Source of the DNA: Clostridia bacterium
GTDB lineage: Bacteria; Bacillota; Clostridia; Christensenellales; CAG-138
Reading direction: 5' to 3'
Assembly: GCA_017448545.1 (NCBI GenBank)
Contig: JAFSLH010000013.1
Location: 16,723 to 80,722, forward strand
DNA length: 64,000 nt
In this document: piece by piece, positions 38,509 to 46,528 of the stretch
How the letters are laid out: the number at the start of each line of letters is the position of its first letter
Numbering within the stretch: the first letter of the stretch is position 1
Made by a program: the position numbers and the translations under genes
The notes under the pieces: model-generated
Databases searched by the model: none
What the model was told of the DNA's origin: nothing
The model's input: the letters and a program-made list of their open reading frames with translations, nothing else

Positions 38509-39777
38509 TTATCTGGATTCTTTCCAAAGATTTGCAATACTCTCGGAGGTGAGCGCAGTCTCACGCTGCTCCCCCGTCTTCATGTTCTTCAAAACCGCCC
38601 GGTTTTCGGCGATCTCATTGTCCCCGATCACCAGAACGTTGGCCGCCCCGACCTTGTCGGCAAACTTCATGCCCGCTTTGACGCTGCGGCCGACATGATC
38701 GGTATCGGCGGCAAGTCCCGCGGCGCGAAGCTGTTGACACAGGACGAACGCCTTTTCCTTTCCCGCGTCGCCGAGGCCGAGCAGCATCACGTCGTACCGC
38801 TGCGGCTTTTCGACTTCGACGCCGAGCTGCTCCATAATCAGCAGCAGCCGTTCCATGCCGAGGCCGAACCCGACCGCCGGAAGCGCCGGGCCGCCGAGCT
38901 CCTGAATCAGCCCGTCGTACCGTCCGCCGCCGCAAAGCGTTCCCTGCGCGCCGGGCATGCCGGAAACGATCTCAAACACGGTCTTGGTATAGTAGTCCAG
39001 TCCGCGCACCAGCATCGGATCCAGCTCGTACCGCACGCCGATCGCGTCGAGCAGCCTGGTCAGGCCGTCCATGTGCGCGCGGCATTCGTCGCAAACGTAA
39101 TCCATCGTATGCGGCGCGGCGGCGACGATCTCCCTGCAGGACGGAACCTTGCAGTCTAAGATTCGCAGCGGATTCGCCTCGAACCGCGATTTGCAGTCCG
39201 GGCACAGCTCGTCGTACCGGCCGGCAAGGTATTCGCGCAGCGCCGTCTGATACCGACCGCGGCATTTCGGACAGCCGATGCTGTTCAGCTTGATCGTCAG
39301 ATCATGCACGCCGATCGTTTCGAAAATCTCGGACGCAAGCGCGATCACTTCCGCATCCGCCGAGGGCTGCGGCGCGCCGAACACTTCTACGCCGAACTGG
39401 TGATGCTCGCGCAGTCTGCCCGCCTGCGGACGTTCGTACCGGAACACCGGGCAATACAGGTAATACATCTTCGTCGGCTGTGCTTCCGAAAACAGGCCGT
39501 TTTCGACGAACATGCGCACCGCGCCCGCCGTTCCCTCCGGCTTCAGCGTGATGCTCCGGTCGCCCTTATCCGTAAAGGTATACATCTCCTTCTGCACGAT
39601 GTCGGTCGTTCCGCCGACGCCGCGCAAAAACAGCTCCGTATGCTCGATGCACGGGGTGCGCGCTTCCAAAAGACCGTACTTGCGAACGATGTTCCGCACG
39701 GTCGATTCGAGATACTGCCAGCGATAGCTTTCCTCCGGCAATACGTCCTTCGTTCCTTTCGGCGCTTTATAAGCCAT
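38509..39777 (-). CDS. hisS: histidyl-tRNA synthetase
   Basis: 422 residues. Class II motifs are clear: KGTKDVLPEES at the start, motif 2 in PVFRYERPQAGRLREHHQFG, the histidine-specific signature VRGLDYYTKTVFE, and motif 3 GFGLGMERLL. The C-terminal anticodon-binding domain runs from about residue 330. ATG follows GGAGGC. It is the first gene of the hisS-aspS operon. Confidence 0.96.
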   Translation of the reverse strand: MAYKAPKGTKDVLPEESYRWQYLESTVRNIVRKYGLLEARTPCIEHTELFLRGVGGTTDIVQKEMYTFTDKGDRSITLKPEGTAGAVRMFVENGLFSEAQPTKMYYLYCPVFRYERPQAGRLREHHQFGVEVFGAPQPSADAEVIALASEIFETIGVHDLTIKLNSIGCPKCRGRYQTALREYLAGRYDELCPDCKSRFEANPLRILDCKVPSCREIVAAAPHTMDYVCDECRAHMDGLTRLLDAIGVRYELDPMLVRGLDYYTKTVFEIVSGMPGAQGTLCGGGRYDGLIQELGGPALPAVGFGLGMERLLLIMEQLGVEVEKPQRYDVMLLGLGDAGKEKAFVLCQQLRAAGLAADTDHVGRSVKAGMKFADKVGAANVLVIGDNEIAENRAVLKNMKTGEQRETALTSESIANLWKESR

Positions 39778-39789
39778 TTTGTGCCTCCG

Positions 39790-40014
39790 TTTCCAAAAAT
39801 AAACGCGAACCTTCCATCATAGGGACGGAAAGCCCGCGGTGCCACCCTGTTTCGTGATTGCTCACGCACTCGATTCCGTAACGCAGAATTGCGGCGCGCC
39901 ATTGCCGACGCGCAGCTCCCGGGCGTCTTTCTCCTCCGATTCCGTACGCGCCTTGCAGCCGGGGACGCGCTCTCTGCAACGAAACGGCGGCGGATACTCT
40001 TCCGATCACAGCTT
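39790..40014 (-). promoter_or_regulatory. T-box riboswitch leader of hisS-aspS
   Basis: The conserved T-box sequence AGGGTGGCACCGCGG lies at 39834-39848 on the minus strand. The terminator alternative is CGCGGGCTTTCC pairing with GGAAGGTTCGCG, followed by TTTATTTTT just before hisS. Stem I, with an AGTA motif, lies upstream in the 225-base leader. Uncharged tRNA should favour the antiterminator. I could not fix the specifier codon (His or Asp) by eye. Confidence 0.93.
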
Positions 40015-40021
40015 TGCCTTG

Positions 40022-40050
40022 ATTATAGCGACGGCGGCAGCGGCTGTCAA
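40022..40050 (-). promoter_or_regulatory. consensus promoter of the hisS-aspS operon
   Basis: On the minus strand TTGACA (40045-40050), 17 bases, TATAAT (40022-40027), both perfect; the transcript would begin near 40014, at the T-box leader. Confidence 0.88.
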
Positions 40051-40143
40051 GCAAAAGTTGCCCCGCACGCGTCCTGTCTCGCAAAAAAACAACCGAAAAA
40101 CAACCGATCTGTTCCGCATTTTAACCGGTTTTTACGCTTTCGA

Positions 40144-40172
40144 TTGACAAAAACGCGCACCGGTGCTATGAT
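40144..40172 (+). promoter_or_regulatory. promoter of modABC
   Basis: TTGACA (40144-40149), 17 bases, TATGAT (40167-40172). It diverges from the hisS promoter and is followed at once by the CGTTAT inverted repeats. Confidence 0.82.
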
Positions 40173-40181
40173 GCAGAAAAG

Positions 40182-40227
40182 CGTTATTCATTTTAGAAAA
40201 TAACGTTATCACAAAATCAGAATAACG
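40182..40227 (+). promoter_or_regulatory. tandem inverted repeats resembling ModE operators
   Basis: CGTTATT (40182-40188) is matched by AATAACG (40199-40205), and overlapping CGTTAT (40204-40209) is matched by AATAACG (40221-40227). Two palindromes with arms 22-24 bases from end to end thus cover the start of the transcript. ModE sites in other bacteria carry the same CGTTAT...ATAACG arms. Binding here with molybdate would block modABC; no modE gene is in the window. Confidence 0.65.
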
Positions 40228-40243
40228 AAAGAAGGGTTCCCAT

Positions 40244-41065
40244 GTGAAAAAAATGATCGCATTGGTTTTGGTTTGTATCCTTCTGCTCGGCTGCACGGCG
40301 CAGGCGGCGCCCTCTGTCCAAAAGGATGAAACGGTGGAGCTGGTCGTGTTTGCCGCGGCCTCTTTGACCGAGACGCTGACCGAAATTGCCGAGGCCTATA
40401 AGGCCGTTGCGCCGAACGTGACGCTGGTGTTCAGCTTTGACTCCTCCGGCACGCTGAAAAAGCAGATTCAGGAAGGCGCGGAATGCGACCTGTTCCTGTC
40501 CGCCGCGCCGAAGCAGATGAACCAGCTGGACGCTTCCGCAAGCGCCGAGGCCAACCCGGACGGGCTGGACTTTGTGCTGCAGGGCACGCGCGTCAATCTG
40601 CTCGAAAACAAGGTTGCGCTCGTCGTTCCGGACGGGAATCCGAAGGGCGTTTCGTCCTTTGACGACCTGATCGCGCGGCTGCAGGGCAGCGATCTGCTGC
40701 TCGCGATCGGCAACGCCGACGTGCCGGTCGGGCAGTACACGCAAAAGATTTTCGCGTTCTACGGCGTCGACGAAGCGGCTGTCGCGCAAAAACTGACCTA
40801 CGGTTCAAACGTGAAAGAGGTCGCCGCGCAGGTTTTTGAAGCGGCTGCCGACTGCGGCGTCATCTATGCGACGGACGCGTTTTCCGCCAAGCTGACGATC
40901 GTCGATACCGCAACAAAAGAGATGTGCGGACAGGTCATCTACCCCGCCGCCGTTCTGAACATTTCGAAGCACCCGGACGAAGCGAAAGCCTTCCTGGCCT
41001 ATCTGCAGGGCCCGGAAGCCGCCGCGATCTTTGAAAGCGTCGGGTTCACCGCGCTGTCCGAGTAA
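40244..41065 (+). CDS. modA: molybdate ABC transporter substrate-binding lipoprotein
   Basis: 273 residues. A GTG start at 40244 after GAAGGG opens a lipoprotein signal (MIALVLVCILLLGC, lipobox LLGC). The mature part begins VELVVFAAASLTETLTEIAEAY, the ModA hallmark, with SFDSSGTLKKQI and ADVPVGQYTQ ligand-loop segments. It would capture molybdate (or tungstate) outside the membrane for ModBC. It is the first gene of modABC behind ModE-like sites. Confidence 0.93.
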   Translation: MKKMIALVLVCILLLGCTAQAAPSVQKDETVELVVFAAASLTETLTEIAEAYKAVAPNVTLVFSFDSSGTLKKQIQEGAECDLFLSAAPKQMNQLDASASAEANPDGLDFVLQGTRVNLLENKVALVVPDGNPKGVSSFDDLIARLQGSDLLLAIGNADVPVGQYTQKIFAFYGVDEAAVAQKLTYGSNVKEVAAQVFEAAADCGVIYATDAFSAKLTIVDTATKEMCGQVIYPAAVLNISKHPDEAKAFLAYLQGPEAAAIFESVGFTALSE

Positions 41066-41118
41066 CCGTTTCCCCGACCGGCACATTGTCGGGCAATTCT
41101 TTCGAACAGGAATGATCT

Positions 41119-41793
41119 ATGGACTGGTTTCCGCTGCTTAACTCCCTGCGAATCGCGCTGCTTGCGACGCTGATCGTGTTCTTCATCGGCATTTTCGCCG
41201 CGTATTATGTTGCGCGGCTGCCCCGCATTCTGAAAGGCGTACTGGACGTGTTTCTGACGCTGCCGCTCGTTTTGCCGCCGACGGTCGTCGGCTATTTGCT
41301 GCTGCGTCTGCTCGGCCCGAAACGCCCCGTCGGGATGCTGCTCAGCGATCTGTTCGGTATGCGTCTGACGATGAACTGGCAAAGCGCGATCATCGCGACC
41401 GCCGTGGTCATCTTCCCGCTGCTGTACCGCACTGCGCGCGGGGCCTTTGAATCCTTTGACGAAACGCTGGCCGACGCGGCAAGAACGCTCGGCAAATCGA
41501 ACGCCTACGTCTTTTGGCGCATCCGGATGCCGTACTGCCGGCAGGGTATTCTGGCCGGTACGGTGCTTGCGTTTGCGCGCGCGCTCGGCGAATACGGCGC
41601 GACCAGCATGATTGCCGGCTATACGCCGAGCCGGACGGCGACGATCTCAACGACGGTCTACCAGCTTTGGCGGACGAACGACGACGCGCTTGCGCTGAAA
41701 TGGGTGTTTGTGAACATCGCTATTTCCGCGGTCGTTTTGCTCGTCATGAATCTTTTGGAACGGCGGCAGCGCCTCGGCGGCAGGAGGGCGTAA
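41119..41793 (+). CDS. modB: molybdate ABC transporter permease
   Basis: 224 residues with five or so membrane helices and the binding-protein-dependent transport signature (ADAARTLGKSNAYVFWRIRMP, then ALGEYGATSMIAG). ATG follows AGGAATGATCT. It sits 53 bases after modA and 2 bases before the modC start. Confidence 0.93.
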   Translation: MDWFPLLNSLRIALLATLIVFFIGIFAAYYVARLPRILKGVLDVFLTLPLVLPPTVVGYLLLRLLGPKRPVGMLLSDLFGMRLTMNWQSAIIATAVVIFPLLYRTARGAFESFDETLADAARTLGKSNAYVFWRIRMPYCRQGILAGTVLAFARALGEYGATSMIAGYTPSRTATISTTVYQLWRTNDDALALKWVFVNIAISAVVLLVMNLLERRQRLGGRRA

Positions 41794-41795
41794 CC

Positions 41796-42836
41796 ATGGC
41801 GCTTTCGGTATCCATTGAAAAGAAACTCGGCGACTTCCGCCTTGCGGTCGCTTTGGAAACCGACGGGGCGCCGCTCGGTCTGCTCGGCGCGTCCGGAAGC
41901 GGCAAAAGCGTTACACTGCAGTGTATCGCCGGTACGATGCGGCCGGACAAGGGGCGTATCGTTCTGAACGGGCGCGTCCTGTTCGACAGCGAGCGACGCA
42001 TCTGCCTCCCTCCGCAGAAGCGAAACGTCGGCTACCTGTTTCAGCAGTACGCGCTGTTCCCGAACATGACCGTGGAGCAGAACATTTTTGCCGGCGTTCG
42101 CAGCGGTTCCCGCGCCGAAAAGCGTGCGGTTGTGCAGACCGCGCTCCGGACCTATCAGCTTACGGAAGTCGCGAAGCAATACCCGAAAACGCTCTCCGGC
42201 GGGCAGCAGCAGCGTACTGCGCTGGCCCGCATCCTGGTCGGCAAACCGGAGCTGCTGCTTCTGGACGAACCGTTTTCCGCACTGGACAGCTTTCTGAAGG
42301 GCCAGCTGATGTGGGAGCTGCAAAACGTGCTTGCATCCTATTCCGGCGACGTCCTGTTCGTTTCGCATGCGCGCGACGAAATCCGGCTGTTCTGTCCGCG
42401 CGTGTCCGTCCTGAACGACGGGCGCTCCGAGCCGATCGCCGCGATCGAAACGCTTCTGACCGCGCCGCAAACCGTTTCGGCCGCGCGACTGGCCGGGTAC
42501 CGCAACATCTTCCCGCTGCAGCGGATCAACGCGCAGCAAGCACACTTGCCGCCGCTTTCGCTGACGCTGTCGCTCCCGGAAACGGACGGGGCCGCGGCCT
42601 GCTGCATTCCGGATGCGGCGCTGTCCGTCGTCGCGCCTGACACGCAAGGCGCGATTCGCTGCGAGGTGCGGGGCGCGCTGTATACGGACGAAAAACGTCT
42701 GCTGCAGCTTCATCCGTCGGATGCGCCGGAGGACGCGCTGCTTTGTCTTTGTACGGCGGACACTCCGGACGGCTGCGCGGACAGCGGAATATGGATTACA
42801 ATTGACGAAACAAAGGTTTTTTCGTTAAAAATGTAA
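41796..42836 (+). CDS. modC: molybdate ABC transporter ATP-binding protein
   Basis: 346 residues. Walker A GASGSGKSV (about 30-38), signature LSGGQQQR, Walker B LLLLDEPFSALD and switch VSHARDE are all present. A C-terminal extension of about 110 residues matches the TOBE-type molybdate-binding tail in position, though its sequence is divergent. ATG 41796 follows GGCAGGAGGGCG. Confidence 0.92.
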   Translation: MALSVSIEKKLGDFRLAVALETDGAPLGLLGASGSGKSVTLQCIAGTMRPDKGRIVLNGRVLFDSERRICLPPQKRNVGYLFQQYALFPNMTVEQNIFAGVRSGSRAEKRAVVQTALRTYQLTEVAKQYPKTLSGGQQQRTALARILVGKPELLLLDEPFSALDSFLKGQLMWELQNVLASYSGDVLFVSHARDEIRLFCPRVSVLNDGRSEPIAAIETLLTAPQTVSAARLAGYRNIFPLQRINAQQAHLPPLSLTLSLPETDGAAACCIPDAALSVVAPDTQGAIRCEVRGALYTDEKRLLQLHPSDAPEDALLCLCTADTPDGCADSGIWITIDETKVFSLKM

Positions 42837-42943
42837 CATTTGCGTTGCAGGATTTGCGAAAAACTTACACACTCCCGTTTCGAACTATGGTATAATCTCC
42901 CTGTGTTTTTCAGAACCAGATCGACTACGGGAGAACTTCGAAG

Positions 42944-43669
42944 ATGAAAAAGACAGACGGTATCTTTTTTGACCTGGGCGGAACCCTCCGTCTTGAAATA
43001 AAGGATGCGGCCTTCCAAAACGCGGCAAAGCGGGAACTGCATGCAATGATCCGTCCGGATGCGGACGTGGAAACGTTTTACAGTCAGCTGACGACGCGGT
43101 TTTCCATTTATAAGTCCTGGGCCGTGAATACCCGCCGCGAAGTCGGGGACGCGCTCCTTTGGGGTCTGTTTCTGCAGCCCGAACTGGAGGAATCCTGGGT
43201 GAAGCAGCATTGTCATGAATTGACCTACCTGTTTCGCAAGACCAAGGGCCGCCGCCAGACCGTTTCGCACGGTACGGAGGTCGTTCGCGAACTGAAAGCA
43301 CGCGGCTACCGGCTGGGTATCATCAGCAACCTGATCGGCGAGGACTACGAGGTCAATCAATGGCTGCGTGAGGAGCGTCTCGAAGATGCATTCGAAACGA
43401 TCGTGCTTTCCTCCGTCTGCGGACTAAGGAAACCCGGCGACGCGATCTACCGTCTGGCTTGCGACGATATGGGCATCGAGCCGAATCGCTGCGCCTCCGT
43501 CGCCGACAATCTGGACACCGATATTCCCGGCGCCGTCAAGGCGGGTATCGGCGTCAACGTTCTGTTCCACTCCCCCGAGCAGCGGCACATCGTGCCGATC
43601 ACCGACGCAAACCGCCCCGATTACGAAATCCGGGACTTCCTCGAACTGCTCCGCATTTTCGAGGGCTGA
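42944..43669 (+). CDS. HAD-family hydrolase
   Basis: 241 residues with HAD motifs: I in IFFDLGGTL, where the second catalytic Asp of the usual DxD is replaced by Gly-Gly (DLGGT, as in many HAD-IA members), II in GIISN, and III/IV in LRKPG...SVADNLDTDIPGA. A cap domain lies between motifs I and II. A TATAAT box lies at about 42891 upstream. The substrate is unknown. Confidence 0.85.
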   Translation: MKKTDGIFFDLGGTLRLEIKDAAFQNAAKRELHAMIRPDADVETFYSQLTTRFSIYKSWAVNTRREVGDALLWGLFLQPELEESWVKQHCHELTYLFRKTKGRRQTVSHGTEVVRELKARGYRLGIISNLIGEDYEVNQWLREERLEDAFETIVLSSVCGLRKPGDAIYRLACDDMGIEPNRCASVADNLDTDIPGAVKAGIGVNVLFHSPEQRHIVPITDANRPDYEIRDFLELLRIFEG

Positions 43670-43727
43670 CGCGCCGGACAATTCAACAGCAATCCAAAGG
43701 AAGCGTTCGCGCTTCTTTTTCTTTCGC

Positions 43728-43756
43728 TTGCATCTTTCCCTGCGCTGTGGTACGAT
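43728..43756 (+). promoter_or_regulatory. promoter positioned for a leaderless transcript
   Basis: TTGCAT (43728-43733), 17 bases, TACGAT (43751-43756). The ATG of the next gene is at 43763, the base where transcription should begin, and no ribosome site lies between them. Confidence 0.55.
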
Positions 43757-43762
43757 GTAAAT

Positions 43763-44266
43763 ATGAAACAGAAAGAAGCCCTGACAACCGAAGCGATCGA
43801 CGCGCTGCTGCGCCCCTGCACAAAGGTGCTGCCGGAAGGATTTCGGATCGACCTGTCCCTTGCCCCCATGGACTGGAACAATGCCATTCATCGCTTCGGC
43901 GGACGGACGCTGTTCCGCGGATGCGCGGGGCGGCTTGCTGCATGGTATCGGGAAACGTTCGGGAACGACTTCCTGTTTTCCGTGCCCTGCATGACGTTCG
44001 AGCTCCGTTACCATGCCGACGCCTATCTTTGGACGCAGGGCCTAAGGACGCTGCGGCACGTCACGACGCTGTTGTTCCCGAAACGGGAAATCGAACGCGC
44101 CTGCCGCTCCGTGGAGATCGACACGGGCGACGTCTACCGTTGGTCGCAGCGGTTGATGTTCCGGTACTTTTTCGGCATTCTGCCGCGCTACCGGCGCACG
44201 GAACGCGATCCCTACGCCGTGCCGTTTCGCGGGCGCTATGTCCGCATCCCTCTGATGCGCCGATAA
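43763..44266 (+). CDS. conserved-looking protein of unknown function
   Basis: 167 residues, no signal peptide or membrane segment. It is rich in aromatic and basic residues (MDWNNAIHRFGGRTLF, AAWYRETFGNDFLFSVPCMTFELRYH). I recognise no family. It starts at the predicted transcription start, so it may be translated from a leaderless mRNA. It lies between the HAD gene and a lipoprotein gene, all co-directional. Confidence 0.7.
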   Translation: MKQKEALTTEAIDALLRPCTKVLPEGFRIDLSLAPMDWNNAIHRFGGRTLFRGCAGRLAAWYRETFGNDFLFSVPCMTFELRYHADAYLWTQGLRTLRHVTTLLFPKREIERACRSVEIDTGDVYRWSQRLMFRYFFGILPRYRRTERDPYAVPFRGRYVRIPLMRR

Positions 44267-44309
44267 TCGCGCACCGATCACGTCTTGATCCGATTCCAGG
44301 AGGAACCGT

Positions 44310-45869
44310 ATGAAACAGATTCGTTTTTTGCCGCTGATTCTTCTCACGCTTTGCCTCGCCTGTGTGACGGTTGCGCCGCCCGAAACTGCCGCGCCGACCG
44401 ATGCCCCGACCGATGCGCCGACCGATGCGCCGCAGGTGATCGCGATTGCAACGCCGGAGCCGCCGAAGCCGGTTTCGCTGTTCGGCGAAGAAATTCCGGC
44501 TGACGCCGAAAGCATTTCCCTGACGATGCCGGTCGCTTCGTTTGACAGCCTGGAAAACGTGATCGCGCAGCTTCCCGCCCTGCAGGAAGTCCACGTCGAA
44601 TTTGCGGCGTCGTGGGAGGACGATCCCGAGAGTTATCTCGATTACCTGTCCTTTTGCGAATCGTACCCGAATCTGCTCTGGACGGAAACCTTTCCGGACG
44701 GCGATTCGCCTGCCTCCGCGACGGAGCTTGTTCTGAAAGCCCCGATCGATCGGCTCGACGCGCTTCTTTCCGCGCTGCCCGCGCTGCAAACGCTGACCCT
44801 GCCGGAGGGCACGTCCCTTGAGACGGTCGCATCCGTCGTCGCCGCCTACCCCGCGCTTCGGGTGCTTTGGAGCGACCCGGTGTTCGGCGCGTGCGATTCG
44901 TTTGCCGAAACCCTGACCCTTTCGACCGAGCCGGATTTCGAGGCCCTGTCGGGGTACGTCGCCTGTCTCCCCCGTCTGCAGTCCATCGACCTCAGGGAAA
45001 GCGGGATCAGCGAACAGGACGGCAATGCGCTCTGCGACGCATACCCAAACATCGCCGTTCTGCGCACGGTTCTGCTGAACGGTGAACCGGTCGATACCGG
45101 CGTGACCGCATTGAACTTTGACAACGCGCAGATTGCCGATTACGACGCGTTCGCCGATGCACTCCGCTATTTCCCCTGCGTCACCTCCACGGAGATGAAC
45201 CTCTGCTCGCTTTCCGACGCGCAGCTTGCCGCGCTCCGCGACCGGTACCCTGAAAAGGGAATCGTCTGGACGATCCGCATGGGCAAGTATCAGCTTCGCA
45301 CGGATGCGGTCGCGTTCTCGACGATGGCCGGCGATACGAACACAAAACGGCTTACGGAAAAGGAGGCCGCGCCCCTGCAGTACTGCACGAACCTTGTCGC
45401 GCTCGACCTGGGGCATAACGACCTCCGCTCTCTGGACTGGATCCTGCCGCTGCAGAAGCTGCAGGTGCTGATTCTTGCGGAGAATCGCTCGCTTGCCGAC
45501 ATTTCCGCGCTCGGTCAGCTGCCGAATCTGAAATATGTGGAGCTGTTTCTGACGAAAGTCACGGATATTTCCCCGCTCGGCAATCTTTCGAATCTCATAG
45601 ACGTCAATCTTTGCATCACAAAAGTGAAAGACCTGTCGCCGCTTCTGGCGTGCACGAAACTGGAGCGCATCTGGATCGGCAAGCAGACGCAGGAGCACTG
45701 CTCCGCCGAAAGTCTGCAGGCGGTCATCGACGCGTTCCCGAACGCGGAATTCGATCTGGTTTCCGTTTCCTCCACCGGTCTCGACTGGCGCGACCATCCG
45801 CGCTATTACGCCTATCGGGAAATGTTCCAGACGAATCAGGCCGTCGCGCCGTTTTTGCCGGATGAGTAA
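44310..45869 (+). CDS. lipoprotein with leucine-rich repeats
   Basis: 519 residues. A lipoprotein signal (lipobox LCLAC) is followed by a (PTDA)n spacer and a region of leucine-rich repeats (for example LVALDLGHNDLRSLDWILPL, LKYVELFLTKVTDISPLGN, LIDVNLCITKVKDLSPLL). The last repeats resemble the internalin-like 22-residue pattern; earlier ones are more divergent. A surface-exposed binding scaffold is likely. ATG follows AGGAGGAACC. Function and partner are unknown. Confidence 0.85.
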   Translation: MKQIRFLPLILLTLCLACVTVAPPETAAPTDAPTDAPTDAPQVIAIATPEPPKPVSLFGEEIPADAESISLTMPVASFDSLENVIAQLPALQEVHVEFAASWEDDPESYLDYLSFCESYPNLLWTETFPDGDSPASATELVLKAPIDRLDALLSALPALQTLTLPEGTSLETVASVVAAYPALRVLWSDPVFGACDSFAETLTLSTEPDFEALSGYVACLPRLQSIDLRESGISEQDGNALCDAYPNIAVLRTVLLNGEPVDTGVTALNFDNAQIADYDAFADALRYFPCVTSTEMNLCSLSDAQLAALRDRYPEKGIVWTIRMGKYQLRTDAVAFSTMAGDTNTKRLTEKEAAPLQYCTNLVALDLGHNDLRSLDWILPLQKLQVLILAENRSLADISALGQLPNLKYVELFLTKVTDISPLGNLSNLIDVNLCITKVKDLSPLLACTKLERIWIGKQTQEHCSAESLQAVIDAFPNAEFDLVSVSSTGLDWRDHPRYYAYREMFQTNQAVAPFLPDE

Positions 45870-45982
45870 GACTGCATACCTCCCTTGTCAACATCGCCGC
45901 GGGCTGCATCGTCCGCGGCGTTTTGCTGCTCCGGCCCGTCCGTTTTTTACAATTCTGTCGCAACTCCGCCGCATCCGCATGG

Positions 45983-46065
45983 TATAATCCACAGCAGAGA
46001 GGAGATACAATATGAAACGGATTCTTACAGTCCGATAAACCGGTCTATTTCCCGGTTATTTTTTG
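45983..46065 (+). other. promoter-minicistron-terminator unit
   Basis: TATAAT (45983-45988) is followed by AGAGGAG and ATG 46012, which opens an eight-residue frame (MKRILTVR) whose stop codon overlaps the left arm of a terminator hairpin AACCGG/CCGGTT (46038-46057) with a T run. It may be a leader-peptide attenuator, a short regulatory RNA or the remains of a truncated gene. Nothing co-directional follows. Confidence 0.4.
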
Positions 46066-46134
46066 CGTCTATTTTATTTGAAATCAGCTCTGAAACGACT
46101 CAAAAACCGTGCTGAAAAAGTCTATTGAAAATCA

Positions 46135-46161
46135 AAAAAAGTCCCTCATTTAGGGACTTTT
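46135..46161 (-). terminator. terminator of the tRNA-Gly-Lys-Arg operon
   Basis: GTCCCT/AGGGAC arms (46141-46157), with T runs on both sides, so it may work in both directions. Confidence 0.82.
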
Positions 46162-46164
46162 TGG

Positions 46165-46237
46165 CGCGCCTGGCAGGATTCGAACCTGCGACCTACCGGT
46201 TCGTAGCCGGGCACTCTATCCACTGAGCTACAAGCGC
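46165..46237 (-). tRNA. tRNA-Arg (ACG)
   Basis: 73 bases with cloverleaf arms. Acceptor GCGCTTG/CAGGCGC, anticodon loop CTACGAA giving ACG, TTCGAAT in the T-loop. CC but no full CCA is encoded. Confidence 0.95.
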
Positions 46238-46246
46238 TTATTGATT

Positions 46247-46274
46247 CGGAACGCTCTGCGTCCGAGCGTTCCGA
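46247..46274. repeat. hairpin between tRNA-Arg and tRNA-Lys
   Basis: CGGAACGCT and AGCGTTCCG form a nine-base stem in the spacer of the tRNA operon. There is no T run, so a processing hairpin is more likely than a terminator. Confidence 0.55.
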
Positions 46275-46279
46275 AATGG

Positions 46280-46353
46280 TACCCCCTCAGGGATTCGAAC
46301 CCTGGACACCCTGATTAAGAGTCAGGTGCTCTAGCCAGCTGAGCTAAGGAGGC
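46280..46353 (-). tRNA. tRNA-Lys (CTT)
   Basis: 74 bases. Acceptor GCCTCCT/AGGGGGT with a G-U end pair, anticodon loop CTCTTAA giving CTT, TTCGAAT in the T-loop. Confidence 0.95.
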
Positions 46354-46360
46354 AAAATGG

Positions 46361-46433
46361 AGCGGGAAACGGGGCTCGAACCCGCCACCTCAGCCTTGGC
46401 AAGGCTGCGCTCTACCAAATGAGCTATTCCCGC
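46361..46433 (-). tRNA. tRNA-Gly (GCC)
   Basis: 73 bases. Acceptor GCGGGAA/TTCCCGC, anticodon loop TTGCCAA giving GCC, TTCGAGC in the T-loop. It is the first tRNA of the three-gene transcript. Confidence 0.95.
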
Positions 46434-46445
46434 GACGCAAGTGTT

Positions 46446-46474
46446 ATTATAACCACATACGCGTCATTTGTCAA
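46446..46474 (-). promoter_or_regulatory. consensus promoter of the tRNA operon
   Basis: On the minus strand TTGACA (46469-46474), 17 bases, TATAAT (46446-46451), both perfect. Confidence 0.9.
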
Positions 46475-46528
46475 CTGTTATTTTTTCAATTCCCGCAATT
46501 CCCGCAGGTTTTTCGCGTAAAATTGCCT

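Noticed and set aside
36634-39159. 841-residue plus-strand frame
   Set aside because: It is the antisense shadow of aspS and hisS, whose motifs are unmistakable on the minus strand.
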